The notes beneath the pieces were generated by a model. The model was not told the DNA's origin. It saw only the letters and a list, made by a program, of their open reading frames with translations, and ran no database searches. This document shows positions 15,884 through 24,297 of a stretch of DNA of 64,000 nt, piece by piece (the stretch's first letter is position 1; each line of letters opens with the position of its first letter). Source of the DNA: Myxococcota bacterium (GTDB taxonomy: Bacteria; Myxococcota_A; UBA9160; UBA6930). The stretch is taken from contig JANQFK010000019.1 in the NCBI GenBank assembly GCA_028277885.1, positions 1 to 64,000 of the forward strand, read 5' to 3'. A program made the translations under genes and the position numbers.

Positions 15884-16810
15884 ATGATTGCCGCCTGTCC
15901 GAAGTGCGGTTCGCGGTATCGGATCGAGCGGGAGCGCATCGAGCCCGCGGGCGCGCGCCTGCGCTGCTCGCGCTGCGAGGTCGTCTTCCGCGTGCGCCCG
16001 CCGAGCGAGGGCGTGGCGCCGGCCGCCGTCCCGTCCGCGCCCCGGGCGCCCGAGAAGCGCGCCCCCGGGCCGCGCATGCTGGTCGCCACCCCGAACGCCG
16101 ACCTGGGCAAGGAGACCTGCGCCGCGCTGGAGCGCTGGGGCTTCGAGACCGCCCTCGTGCACGACGGCGTCGAGGCGATGCTGGAGGTCCAGCGCCAGCT
16201 GCCCCGCGCCATCGTGGTGAACGCCAACCTTCCCGGCATGTACGGCTTCCAGATCTGCGAGATGGTGAAGCGCAACGAGAGCCTGCGCCGGATCCACGTG
16301 GTGCTGATCGGCGCCATCCACGCGGCGGACCGCTACCGCCGACCGCCCGACGACCTCTACGGCGCCGACGCCTATCTCGAGGAGCCGGACCTGCCCGACG
16401 GGCTGGCCCCGATCCTGGAGGGCCTGGACCTGCCCCTGCGCCGGCCCCCCCGCACCGAGCCGCGTCGCCGGCCCGCCCGCCCCGCCGAGGCCGCAGCGCC
16501 GACGGTCGCCGAGGAGGCGCCGGCCCCGGAGCCGGCGGCTCCGCCCGCACCGCCGGTGGACGACGGGCTCGGCGAGCTGCGCGAGGAGGCGGAGCGCCTC
16601 GCGCGCATCATCGTGTCCGACATCGTGCTCTACAACGCGGAGAAGTTCGGCGCCGCTCTCGAGGGCGGCGACGTGGCCGCCGCCATGACGGCGGAGCTCG
16701 ACGAGGGCCGCTCCCTGTTCCGCGAGCGCGTCGACGAGCGCGTGCGTCGCGAGAAGGACCACCTGCTCGAAGAGCTGCTGCGCGTCGCGCGGCTTCGCGC
16801 GGGGGCGTGA
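15884..16810 (+). CDS. Zinc-ribbon plus pseudo-receiver protein
   Basis: 308 residues. The N-terminus is an MJ0042-type zinc ribbon (Cys5, Cys8, Cys28, Cys31: CPKCGSRYRI, then CSRC). A receiver-like domain (about 65-185) follows, but key residues are lost: the phospho-Asp position is Asn113 (VVNANLPGMYG), the usual Lys of the KP motif is Glu (AYLEEPD), and the acidic pair is absent. A Pro/Ala-rich linker and a helical C-terminus (about 230-305) with charged heptad-like spacing end the protein. It should be a binding module, not a phosphorelay output. ATG at 15884 keeps the first Cys pair. Confidence 0.8.
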   Translation: MIAACPKCGSRYRIERERIEPAGARLRCSRCEVVFRVRPPSEGVAPAAVPSAPRAPEKRAPGPRMLVATPNADLGKETCAALERWGFETALVHDGVEAMLEVQRQLPRAIVVNANLPGMYGFQICEMVKRNESLRRIHVVLIGAIHAADRYRRPPDDLYGADAYLEEPDLPDGLAPILEGLDLPLRRPPRTEPRRRPARPAEAAAPTVAEEAPAPEPAAPPAPPVDDGLGELREEAERLARIIVSDIVLYNAEKFGAALEGGDVAAAMTAELDEGRSLFRERVDERVRREKDHLLEELLRVARLRAGA

Positions 16811-16814
16811 GCCC

Positions 16815-18914
16815 ATGGCCCCGAGCCCCGATCCGCGAGAGCGCGAGGCCCTCGGACGGGACCTCGCCAGCACCGACGAGGAGGCCCGCCGCCTGGCCGT
16901 GGAGCGGGTGACGGCGCTCCCCACCGACGAGGCGGTCCCGCTGCTGATCGAGTGCCTCGGGGACGCCAGCTGGCGGGTCCGCAAGACCGCCGTGGAGCGG
17001 CTGGCGGTGCTCTCGGACAGCGACCGCATCACCCGCTCCCTGGTCGAGGCCCTGGCCGACGCGGAGAACTCCGGGCGACGCAACGCGGCCCTGGAGGCCC
17101 TGATCCGCTGCGGCGCGGCGGCGGTGCCGATCCTGCTCGACGCCTCCACCGATCCCGACGGCGACGTCCGCAAGCAGGTGGTGGACGCCCTCGCCGGCAT
17201 CGGCGATCGCCGCGCCGCGTCCCGGCTGGTCGCCATGCTGGAGGACCGCGACCCCAACGTGCGCGGCGCCGTGGCCGACGCCCTCGGCGTGCTGGGCATG
17301 CCCGAGCTCGCGCCGCCCCTGCTGCGCGCCGCCCACGACGACATGGAGCGCCTGGTCCGCCTCTCGGCCCTGCGCGCGCTCTCGCGCCTCGAGGTCTCGC
17401 TGCCGGCGCGGGAGGTCGCGGGCCTGATCCACGATCCCCACCTGCGCGGCTCGGCCTTCGAGCTGCTGGGCCACTCCGACGATCCCGAGGCCTTCGAGCA
17501 GCTGCTCAAGGGGCTGGAGTCCACCTCGCGCGGGGCCCGGGAGGCCGCCATGGCCTCGCTGCTGCGCGGCCTGGGGCGGGCCGAGCCCGACGAGCTCGAC
17601 GACCGCGCACGCCGCATTCGCGAGGCCGCCGCGGCCAGCCAGACCCTGCTTCCCGTCGCCCTCGAGCGCCTCTCCCAGGCCGGGCTGCCCCAGCGGCTGA
17701 TGTTGATCCAGTTCCTGGGGCTGCTCGGCGACGGCGCGTCGGCGCGGCCGATCCTCGAGGCGGCGCGCGACGAGGCCCTGCTCCAGGTCGCCCGGGAGAC
17801 CCTGGTGCACATGGGGGCCGCCGCCGAGGAGGCGCTCGTGGCGGCCTGGCCGGACCTGGACGGCGAGCTCCGCCTGATCGCCTGCGAGGTGCTCGCCCGC
17901 ACCGCGGGTCGCAGCGCCGAGCCCTGTCTCCTCGTCACCCTGAACGATCGCGATCCCGCCCTGCGCGCCGCGGCCGCACGCGCCCTGGGCGCGCGGGGCT
18001 GCGCGGGCGCACTGGAGCGCCTGATCGAGCGGCTCCACGCCGCGGCGGGCTCGGACCCCGCCGAGGGCGGCATCGCCGAGGCCGAGGCGCTGTGCGACGC
18101 CATCGTGGCGCTGGCCTCGGAAGGAGACGAGGGCGCCAGCGCGGACGTCGCGGTGCAGCGTCTGCTCGGCGGGCTCAGCGGAGGCCGCGAGGCGTACCGC
18201 TGCGCGGTGGCCGAGGTGCTGGGCCGGCTGGGTCGCGCGGACCACGGCGAGGCCATGGGCCTGCTGCTCTCGGACCCGAGCGCCTCGGTGCGTCGCGCCG
18301 CGGTGGAGGGCCTCACCGAGCTCGACGACGAGCGCGCCGCGGAGCCGCTGCGCCTCGCCCTCGCCGACGAGGCGCCCGAGGTCCGCACCGCGGCCGCCGC
18401 CTGCCTCGCCCGGCGCAGCGACCCCAGCGCGTTCCCGCATCTCGCCGCCCTGGCCCAGGATCCGTCCCCGGAGGTCCGCGCCGCCGCGGTCCGGGCCACC
18501 GGCCAGCGGCTGCATCGCGGCGTTCGCCCCGAGGAGCGGCCCGCCGCCTTCACGCTGTTCGAGAAGGGCCTCGCCGACGACGGACCCGTCGCCATGGCGG
18601 TGGCCGACGCGCTCCTCGCCGCCGGCGGGGCCGACGCGGCCCGCGTCGCCGTCGGGCTGTTGCGGCGCCCGGAGCCCGAGCTGGCCCAGGCCGCCGTGGC
18701 GTGCATCGGGCGCCACGGCGAGGCCGAGGTGCTGAGCGAGCTCCAGCCCCTGCTCTCCCACGCGGCCTGGTCGGTGCGCGCCCAGGCGGTGCAGTGCCTC
18801 GCCGCCCGCGGCGTGGTGGCGGCCACGCCCGCGATCCTGCGCCGCCTCGAGCTCGAGCAGGACCCCTTCGTGCGCGAGGCGATCCTGGCAGCGCTGCGGC
18901 GGCTGGAGAGCTGA
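16815..18914 (+). CDS. HEAT-repeat scaffold protein
   Basis: 699 residues made almost entirely of about 31-residue helical pairs. Repeats such as ASWRVRKTAVERLAVL, DGDVRKQVVDALAGIG, DPNVRGAVADALGVLG and SASVRRAAVEGLTELD carry the V-R-x-A-A core typical of HEAT/PBS-lyase repeats. No catalytic residues are seen. It sits between the pseudo-receiver gene and cheR in the same orientation with gaps of one to four bases, so it is likely a protein-protein scaffold in this signalling pathway. HEAT proteins are known, from memory, in some M. xanthus che clusters (che7). Confidence 0.88.
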   Translation: MAPSPDPREREALGRDLASTDEEARRLAVERVTALPTDEAVPLLIECLGDASWRVRKTAVERLAVLSDSDRITRSLVEALADAENSGRRNAALEALIRCGAAAVPILLDASTDPDGDVRKQVVDALAGIGDRRAASRLVAMLEDRDPNVRGAVADALGVLGMPELAPPLLRAAHDDMERLVRLSALRALSRLEVSLPAREVAGLIHDPHLRGSAFELLGHSDDPEAFEQLLKGLESTSRGAREAAMASLLRGLGRAEPDELDDRARRIREAAAASQTLLPVALERLSQAGLPQRLMLIQFLGLLGDGASARPILEAARDEALLQVARETLVHMGAAAEEALVAAWPDLDGELRLIACEVLARTAGRSAEPCLLVTLNDRDPALRAAAARALGARGCAGALERLIERLHAAAGSDPAEGGIAEAEALCDAIVALASEGDEGASADVAVQRLLGGLSGGREAYRCAVAEVLGRLGRADHGEAMGLLLSDPSASVRRAAVEGLTELDDERAAEPLRLALADEAPEVRTAAAACLARRSDPSAFPHLAALAQDPSPEVRAAAVRATGQRLHRGVRPEERPAAFTLFEKGLADDGPVAMAVADALLAAGGADAARVAVGLLRRPEPELAQAAVACIGRHGEAEVLSELQPLLSHAAWSVRAQAVQCLAARGVVAATPAILRRLELEQDPFVREAILAALRRLES

Positions 18915-18915
18915 G

Positions 18916-19851
18916 GTGTCCCTCGTGGCCGCCACCGAGGGGCTTCTCGAGCTCGGCGACGCCGAGTTCCGCCTGTTCGCCGACCTGTTCCGCCGCCACT
19001 GTGGCCTGCACTTCAACGAGGACTCCCGCTTCCTGCTCGAGAAGCGCCTGGCCCGGCGCGTCGCGGAGCTCGGCCTCGGCAGCTTCTCGGCCTACCACTA
19101 CCTGCTGCGCACCGACGCCTCGGGGGACCGCGAGCTCTCCCACATCGTCGACGAGCTCACCACCAACGAGACCTGGTTCTTCCGCGAGCGCGGCCAGCTG
19201 CGCGCCCTGGTGGACGAGATCCTGCCCGAGCTGCTCCTCGAGCGGGGCGAGCGCAGCCCCACCCCGGTGAGCATCTGGTGCGCGGGCTGCGCCAGCGGCG
19301 AGGAGCCGTACTCCATCGTCGCCATGGCGCTCGAGGCGGGCTTCCAGCCGGGCCGGGACTTCCGCGTCTACGCCTCGGACATCTCCCGCACCATGCTCCA
19401 GCAGGCGCGCCGCGGCGTGTACCGCCCGACCTCCCTGCGCGAGTGCGACTCCTACCTGCTCGGCAAGTACTTCACCGAGCAGGACGGCCTGCACCGGGTC
19501 GCCGACGACGTGAAGCGGAACGTCGTGTTCATGCACCTGAACCTGCTGGACCGGCCGCGCCTGTCCCTGCTCGGGCCCATGGACGTGATCCTGTGCCGGA
19601 ACGTCATCATCTACTTCGACGCCGACACCAAGAAGCGCGTCATCCAGGCCTTCGAGGAGAAGCTGCGTCCCGGGGGCTACCTGCTGCTGGGCCACTCCGA
19701 GTCCCTGATCAACCTGTCGAGCGCCTTCGAGCTGCGCCACCTGCGCAACGACCTCGTCTACCGCCGGCCCCATCCCGCCGAGGAGCCCCGGGACCGCTGG
19801 CAGACCCGCGCCCTGGCCGAGCTCGAGGACGAGGAGGGCGGCGGCAAGTGA
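18916..19851 (+). CDS. cheR: Receptor glutamate methyltransferase CheR
   Basis: 311 residues. Methylates glutamates of chemoreceptors using S-adenosylmethionine. The N-terminal helical domain (about 1-85) is followed by VDELTTNETWFFRER, the SAM site WCAGCASGEEPYSIVAMA and the late LCRNVIIYFD, all characteristic of CheR. No TPR or receptor-binding pentapeptide domain is attached. GTG start one base after the HEAT gene. cheB overlaps by GTGA. Its presence implies methylatable receptors encoded elsewhere, since none are in this window. Confidence 0.95.
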   Translation: MSLVAATEGLLELGDAEFRLFADLFRRHCGLHFNEDSRFLLEKRLARRVAELGLGSFSAYHYLLRTDASGDRELSHIVDELTTNETWFFRERGQLRALVDEILPELLLERGERSPTPVSIWCAGCASGEEPYSIVAMALEAGFQPGRDFRVYASDISRTMLQQARRGVYRPTSLRECDSYLLGKYFTEQDGLHRVADDVKRNVVFMHLNLLDRPRLSLLGPMDVILCRNVIIYFDADTKKRVIQAFEEKLRPGGYLLLGHSESLINLSSAFELRHLRNDLVYRRPHPAEEPRDRWQTRALAELEDEEGGGK

Positions 19852-20921
19852 GCGCCGAGCGCCCCATCCGCGTGCTGGTGATCGACGACTCGGCCTACAG
19901 CCGTCGCGCCATCACCCACATCCTGAAGGCCTCGCCCCATACCGAGGTGGTGGGCTGGGCCGAGGACGGCGAGGAGGCGCTGCGCAAGGTCGTCGAGCTG
20001 AAGCCGGACCTGCTGACCCTCGACCTCGAGATGCCGCGCATGGACGGCTTCACGTTCCTGCGGCTGGTGATGGCCAAGTGCCCGACGCCGGTGATCGTGA
20101 TCAGCGGTCGCTCGGGCCATCCGGACGTCTTCAAGGCCCTCGAGCTCGGGGCCGTGGACTTCCTGGCCAAGCCGCCGCCCCACGCCACGCCCTCCCTGGC
20201 CCGCATCGAGGTCGAGCTGCTGCGCAAGGTCCAGGCCGTGCGCGAGCTGCGCTTCGAGAACCTGCGCGCCCGCATCCACGCGCCGCCCGCCGCCGTGCCG
20301 CGCAGCCGGGGCGGGCGTCGCCTGTCCGACGTGGTGGTGATCGGGGCCTCCACGGGCGGGCCCGCCGCGCTCATGCAGGTGTTCGGCGCCTTCACCGAGC
20401 CCCCGCCCTGCGCCTTCCTGGTGGCCCAGCACATGCCCTCGGAGTTCACCCGCAGCTTCGCCGAGCGCCTCGAGCGCCTCACGCCCTTCCGGGCCGCCGA
20501 GGCCCGGGGCGGCGAGGAGCCCGGGTCCGGGACGGTGCTGGTCGCGCCGGGCGGCAGCCACCTCGAGCTGCAGAGCGACGGCGAGCGGGTGCGGACCCGG
20601 GTGGTGCCGAAGGTCGAGAGCGACCGCTGGGCGCCGCGCATCGACCGCCTCTTCGAGTCCGCGGCCAAGACCTTCGGCGCCCGGGTGCTCGGCGTCGTGC
20701 TCACGGGCATGGGCAACGACGGGCGCCAGGGCGCCCGCGCCATCAAGGCCGTGGGGGGAAGCGTGATCGTGGAGTCCGAGAGGACGGCCGTGATCTTCGG
20801 CATGCCCCAGCAGGTGATTCGCGAAGGAGTCGCCGACGCCATCCTGCCTCTGGACGGAATCGCATCCACGATCCGCTCCGGACTGCCGGGAGAGGACGAC
20901 GGCAATGGAGCCGAGCGATGA
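19848..20921 (+). CDS. cheB: Chemoreceptor methylesterase CheB
   Basis: 357 residues. The N-terminal receiver has the acidic pair Asp13-Asp14 and phospho-acceptor Asp59 (TLDLEMPRMDG), which gates the C-terminal methylesterase/deamidase. The esterase triad is visible as Ser168 in GASTGGP, His195 in AQHMPSEF and Asp291 in GMGNDGRQG. The enzyme removes methyl groups added by CheR for adaptation. It overlaps cheR by GTGA and the GAF gene by ATGA. All catalytic residues are intact. Confidence 0.95.
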   Translation: MSAERPIRVLVIDDSAYSRRAITHILKASPHTEVVGWAEDGEEALRKVVELKPDLLTLDLEMPRMDGFTFLRLVMAKCPTPVIVISGRSGHPDVFKALELGAVDFLAKPPPHATPSLARIEVELLRKVQAVRELRFENLRARIHAPPAAVPRSRGGRRLSDVVVIGASTGGPAALMQVFGAFTEPPPCAFLVAQHMPSEFTRSFAERLERLTPFRAAEARGGEEPGSGTVLVAPGGSHLELQSDGERVRTRVVPKVESDRWAPRIDRLFESAAKTFGARVLGVVLTGMGNDGRQGARAIKAVGGSVIVESERTAVIFGMPQQVIREGVADAILPLDGIASTIRSGLPGEDDGNGAER

Positions 20922-21733
20922 GTGACGAGAACGAAACGTCGGAGCGCGCAGCGGAGTTCGTGACGATGTTCCGCAAGGGCATCGAGTTCACCCGCGAGCT
21001 GCTCGAGGAGAACCAGCGCCTGCGGACGCGGGTCTCCGCGATCGAGAGCCGCCAGAACGACGCCGCCCAGAGCCCCACGGAGTGGGAGAAGCTGCGCGAG
21101 GAGCTGCTCGAGCGGATCCGGGGCCTCGAGGTCGATCGCAACGACGCCATCGAGCGCCTGCAGGAGGTCGAGCGCGAGAACCAGCAGTTCGTGACGCGGT
21201 ACCTCGAGGTGGAGGAGGAGAACAACAACCTCGCCAACCTCTACATCTCGAGCTACCAGCTGCACTCGACCCTCGACGTCTCCGAGACCCTGAAGACGAT
21301 CCTCGAGATCGTGATCAACCTGATCGGGGCCGAGCGCTTCGCGGTCTACGTCGCCGACGAGAAGACCGGCCAGCTCCACGCCGTGGCGGCCGAGGGCGGC
21401 AAGCTCTCGGAGTTTCCCGCCGCGACGGTGGGGGAGGGGAGCATCGGCGCCTGCCTGGCCACCGACGAGGTCGCCTACCCGGTTCCCCTGGACCAGGCCG
21501 GCGGCGGCGAGCCCATCGTCTGCATCCCGCTCTGCGTCCAGGAGCGCAAGGTGGGCGCGATCGCGATCTACAGCCTGCTCCAGCAGAAGCAGGGCTTCTC
21601 GCCCCTCGACCACGAGCTGTTCTCCCTGCTGGCCGGACACGCCGCCACCGCGATCTTCGCGGCGCAGCTCCACGGCCAGTCGGAACGCAAACTCAGCACG
21701 ATTCAGGGATTCATCGATCTCCTGAGCCAGTGA
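20918..21733 (+). CDS. Coiled-coil / GAF domain protein
   Basis: 271 residues. An acidic N-terminus leads to a long coiled coil (about residues 15-105, heptads rich in Glu, Leu and Arg), ending in EEENNNLANLYISSYQLHST, then a GAF domain (about 110-245; LGAERFAVYVAD-like start, IPLCVQERKVGAIAIYSLL). A short helical tail follows. GAF domains bind small ligands or other proteins; no cysteine chromophore site is obvious. It lies between cheB and cheY with an ATGA overlap, so it may sense an input or oligomerise the pathway. Ligand unknown. Confidence 0.82.
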   Translation: MSDENETSERAAEFVTMFRKGIEFTRELLEENQRLRTRVSAIESRQNDAAQSPTEWEKLREELLERIRGLEVDRNDAIERLQEVERENQQFVTRYLEVEEENNNLANLYISSYQLHSTLDVSETLKTILEIVINLIGAERFAVYVADEKTGQLHAVAAEGGKLSEFPAATVGEGSIGACLATDEVAYPVPLDQAGGGEPIVCIPLCVQERKVGAIAIYSLLQQKQGFSPLDHELFSLLAGHAATAIFAAQLHGQSERKLSTIQGFIDLLSQ

Positions 21734-21752
21734 GCCCGGAGGAGCCAGGAAC

Positions 21753-22130
21753 ATGAACCAGCACCGCATCCTCATCGTCGAGGACAGCCCGACGATGCGG
21801 CAGCTGCTGCGCTTCGCACTGCGGCGGCTGCCCGGCGTCGAGGTGGTGGAGGCGTCCGACGGCATGGACGGGCTGCGCAAGGTCACGAGCGACGCCTTCG
21901 ACCTCGCCCTCGTCGACATCAACATGCCGGTGATGGACGGCCTCAAGCTGATCAGCCTGATCCGCGGCGAGGAGCGGCTCGCCGAGATGCCCATCGCCGT
22001 GATCACCACCGAGGGGGCCCAGGAGGACCGCGAGCGCGCCATCGCGCTGGGCGCCAACGAGTACCTCACCAAGCCGATCCAGGCCCAGCAGGTGCTCTCG
22101 GTGGCGAAGAGCCTCCTCAAGATCGGCTGA
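21753..22130 (+). CDS. CheY-like response regulator
   Basis: A 125-residue receiver with Glu10-Asp11 (IVEDSPTMR), phospho-acceptor Asp55 (LVDINMPVMDG) and the Lys in YLTKPI, so it is likely a CheA substrate. ATG at 21753 with GAGGAG about eight bases upstream. It ends the chemosensory block. It and the regulator at 12329 are closely similar in layout. No flagellar switch genes are present, so the target may be a pilus, gliding machine or gene regulator. Confidence 0.92.
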   Translation: MNQHRILIVEDSPTMRQLLRFALRRLPGVEVVEASDGMDGLRKVTSDAFDLALVDINMPVMDGLKLISLIRGEERLAEMPIAVITTEGAQEDRERAIALGANEYLTKPIQAQQVLSVAKSLLKIG

Positions 22131-22174
22131 CCCGGACCGCGGCGCCGCCGCGCGCCGGCGAGCGGCGCGTGTGG

Positions 22175-22180
22175 TATCCA
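22175..22180 (+). promoter_or_regulatory. -10-like TATCCA before lptE
   Basis: TATCCA, preceded by GTGG, ends seven bases before the lptE GTG. No ribosome binding site fits between. A separate transcript for lptE-holA makes sense because the function changes here from signalling to housekeeping. Confidence 0.3.
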
Positions 22181-22187
22181 TGCGCCC

Positions 22188-22730
22188 GTGAGAGGCGCCC
22201 CGTCCCGCACCCTCGTGCTCCTCGCGGCCTGCCTGGCGGTCTCCCCGCCGCTCGCCCTGGGCTGCGGCTACCAGCTCGTGCGCTACCGCGACGCCCTCGG
22301 CGACGCGCGCAGCGTCGCGATCCTCGGGGTCCGCAACGAGACCCTCGAGCCCGGGGTGGACTCCCTCGTCACCGACGCCCTCCAGCGCGAGTTCCTGCGC
22401 CGTGGCGCGCTGCGCATCGTGCAGGACGCCGACGCCGCGGACCTGGTGATCGGTGGAGCGGTGGAGCGCCTCGCCACGCGCAGCCTGGCCTTCTCCTCCA
22501 TCCAGTTCGCCGTCGAGTACGAGGTCACCCTGGAGCTCGACCTCGAGGTGCGCCGTCGCGACGGCTCGCCCGTGCCCCTCGACCCGCGCGGGCTCGCGGA
22601 GACCGAGCTCTACCTCTCGAGCGCCGACGTGGAGTCCGCCCGCAAGAACCGCCAGGAGGCCCTGCGGCGGCTCTCGTCCCTGCTCGCCGAGCGGGTCCAC
22701 GACGCGCTCTTCGAGCGGCTGGCGCCGTGA
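22188..22730 (+). CDS. lptE: LPS-assembly lipoprotein LptE-like
   Basis: 180 residues. An N-terminal signal peptide ends in LALGCGYQLV; the GCGY motif right after the lipidated Cys (Cys26) is typical of LptE. An alternative lipobox LLAAC exists at Cys15. The mature part has the two-layer alpha/beta pattern (SVAILGVRNETLEPGVDSLVTDAL, then DADLVIGGAVERL). LptE plugs the LptD barrel in LPS export. LptD is not in the window. GTG start at 22188; holA overlaps by GTGA, matching the lptE-holA pairing seen in many proteobacteria. Confidence 0.88.
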   Translation: MRGAPSRTLVLLAACLAVSPPLALGCGYQLVRYRDALGDARSVAILGVRNETLEPGVDSLVTDALQREFLRRGALRIVQDADAADLVIGGAVERLATRSLAFSSIQFAVEYEVTLELDLEVRRRDGSPVPLDPRGLAETELYLSSADVESARKNRQEALRRLSSLLAERVHDALFERLAP

Positions 22731-23740
22731 GCCCGGCCCGCAGGTCCGCGAAGGCCTCGGGCCTGGCGCCTCCGGACCTGGCCGCCGAGCTCGAGGCGGG
22801 CCGCGTCCGTCCCGCCTACCTGCTCGCCGGCGAGGAGGCGCTGCTGCGCGACGACGCCCGGGCCGCCATCCAGGCCGCCGTCCTGGGAGACCCGCCCTCG
22901 GACTTCGACTTCGAGCGCCTCGAGGGCGAGAGCTGCGGGCCGGGCCGGCTCCTCGACGCCGTGCGCTCCCTGCCCGTGCTGGCCCCGCGCCGGCTGGTCT
23001 GGCTGCGGGAGGTGGAGGGCCGGCGCGGTGGCGCGACGGCCCTGGCCGAGGCCGTGGCCGAGGCCGTCGCGGAGCTGCGCGAGCGCGAGGACTGCGTCCT
23101 GCTGGTGAGCGCCGCCCGCGCCGACCGCCGGGCGCGCTGGGTGAAGGCCTTCGCGGAGCCCGCGGCGCGGGTGGACTGCGACCCGCCCCGGGGCGAGCGG
23201 GAGCTGGTGGGCTGGATCCGCGCCGAGGCGGAGCGCCAGGGCGTCGCCCTCGCGTCGGGCGCCGCCGAGGCCCTGGCGGAGCGGGTGGGTGGACACCTCC
23301 TGCTGCTGCGCCAGGAGATCGCCAAGGCGGCGCTCCACGCCGGCGACGGCGCCACGGTGACCCGGGACGACGTCGCCGCTACCGCGAGCGACGCCGCCGA
23401 GGAGCCGGTCTGGGACCTCACCGACGCCATCGGCGAGGGCCGCGTCGCCGACGCGCTGGCGGTGCTGGGCCGGCTGCGCGAGGCCGGCGTGCCGCCCCCG
23501 ATGCTGCTGGGCTCCCTCGCCTCGCACTTCCGCAAGCTCGCCCGGCTGCGCGCGGGCGGCAGCGTGGCGGGGCACCCCTTCGCGGTGCGCAAGCTCGAGA
23601 GCCAGGCGCGGCGCTACAGCGCGCCGCGGCTGCTGGCCTGCCTGCGCGCGATCCAGGGCACCGACACCGCGCTCAAGGGGGAGGGCGTGCTGACGCCGGC
23701 CCTGGCCCTCGAGCGCCTGGTGCTCGGTCTCGCATCCTGA
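22727..23740 (+). CDS. holA: DNA polymerase III delta subunit
   Basis: 337 residues, the clamp-loader subunit that opens the sliding clamp. It shows PAYLLAGEEALLRDDARAAI at the N-terminus, a central helical lid (LVGWIRAEAERQGVAL and GGHLLLLRQEIAKAALHAG) and the C-terminal collar (MLLGSLASHFRKLARLR, then RYSAPRLLACLRAIQGTD). The GTG at 22727 overlaps the lptE stop. The gene converges on rpsT, 24 bases away, as in many bacteria where holA and rpsT are neighbours. Confidence 0.92.
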   Translation: MSPARRSAKASGLAPPDLAAELEAGRVRPAYLLAGEEALLRDDARAAIQAAVLGDPPSDFDFERLEGESCGPGRLLDAVRSLPVLAPRRLVWLREVEGRRGGATALAEAVAEAVAELREREDCVLLVSAARADRRARWVKAFAEPAARVDCDPPRGERELVGWIRAEAERQGVALASGAAEALAERVGGHLLLLRQEIAKAALHAGDGATVTRDDVAATASDAAEEPVWDLTDAIGEGRVADALAVLGRLREAGVPPPMLLGSLASHFRKLARLRAGGSVAGHPFAVRKLESQARRYSAPRLLACLRAIQGTDTALKGEGVLTPALALERLVLGLAS

Positions 23741-23764
23741 GGCCGGGACCCGCGGGCGGCGGGC

Positions 23765-24040
23765 TCAGGCGGGGCCGGCCCCCATGCGGTGCACGGCCTT
23801 GGCCAGGCGCGAGACGTTGCGGCTCGCCCGGCGGCTCGGGAGGACGCCCTTGCTGGCCGCCCGGCTGAGCTCGCGCTCCGCGGCGCGCAGCCGGGTCGAC
23901 GCCGCCTCGGCGTCGCCCTCGGCGACGGCGGTCCGCACGCTCTTCACCACGGTGCGCACGCGGCTCTGCACCTGGCGGTTGCGGTCGCGGCGCACGCGGT
24001 CCTGGCGGGCGCGCTTCTTGGCGGACTTGTGGTTGGCCAC
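23765..24040 (-). CDS. rpsT: Ribosomal protein bS20
   Basis: A 91-residue basic helical small-subunit protein. ANHKSAKKRARQDRVRRDRN at the start and VLPSRRASRNVSRLAKAVHR at the end are diagnostic. The GTG at 24040 is placed exactly before ANHKSAKKR and has GAGGAG seven bases upstream. It stands alone on the minus strand with its own promoter (24071-24099), convergent with holA. The family is normally autoregulated, but no operator was recognised. Confidence 0.96.
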   Translation of the reverse strand: MANHKSAKKRARQDRVRRDRNRQVQSRVRTVVKSVRTAVAEGDAEAASTRLRAAERELSRAASKGVLPSRRASRNVSRLAKAVHRMGAGPA

Positions 24041-24070
24041 GGCAGGCCTCCTCGGCGAGCGGAGCCGCGC

Positions 24071-24099
24071 AGCATAGAGGCCGGGGCGGGGCCGGTCCA
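24071..24099 (-). promoter_or_regulatory. Promoter of rpsT
   Basis: On the minus strand TGGACC (24099-24094) and TATGCT (24076-24071) are separated by 17 bases, a good sigma-70 pattern. The leader to the GTG is about 25 bases and holds the ribosome binding site. The remaining part of the 257-base divergent gap (24041-24297) is very GC-rich and shows no gene. Confidence 0.55.
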
Positions 24100-24297
24100 G
24101 CCCGCCAGGGGGCCCCGGCCGGGGCCGGGACGGCCCGCCGCGGGCGCCCGGCGGCGCCCCGCACGGCCCCGGAAGGCGTCGCGGCCGGGGCGGGACGAGG
24201 CCCGTCGCACTCCCCGACGAGCCCCGCAGGCCGGGCTTCAGGGCCCTCCTCGATCGGCCGATGAGCCTTCGGCACGGGTGCTTTCGGGGGGAAGTGC

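Noticed and set aside
24041..24297. Small gene or ncRNA in the rpsT/TPR divergent gap
   Set aside because: No start with a ribosome binding site and coherent peptide; only the rpsT promoter could be supported.
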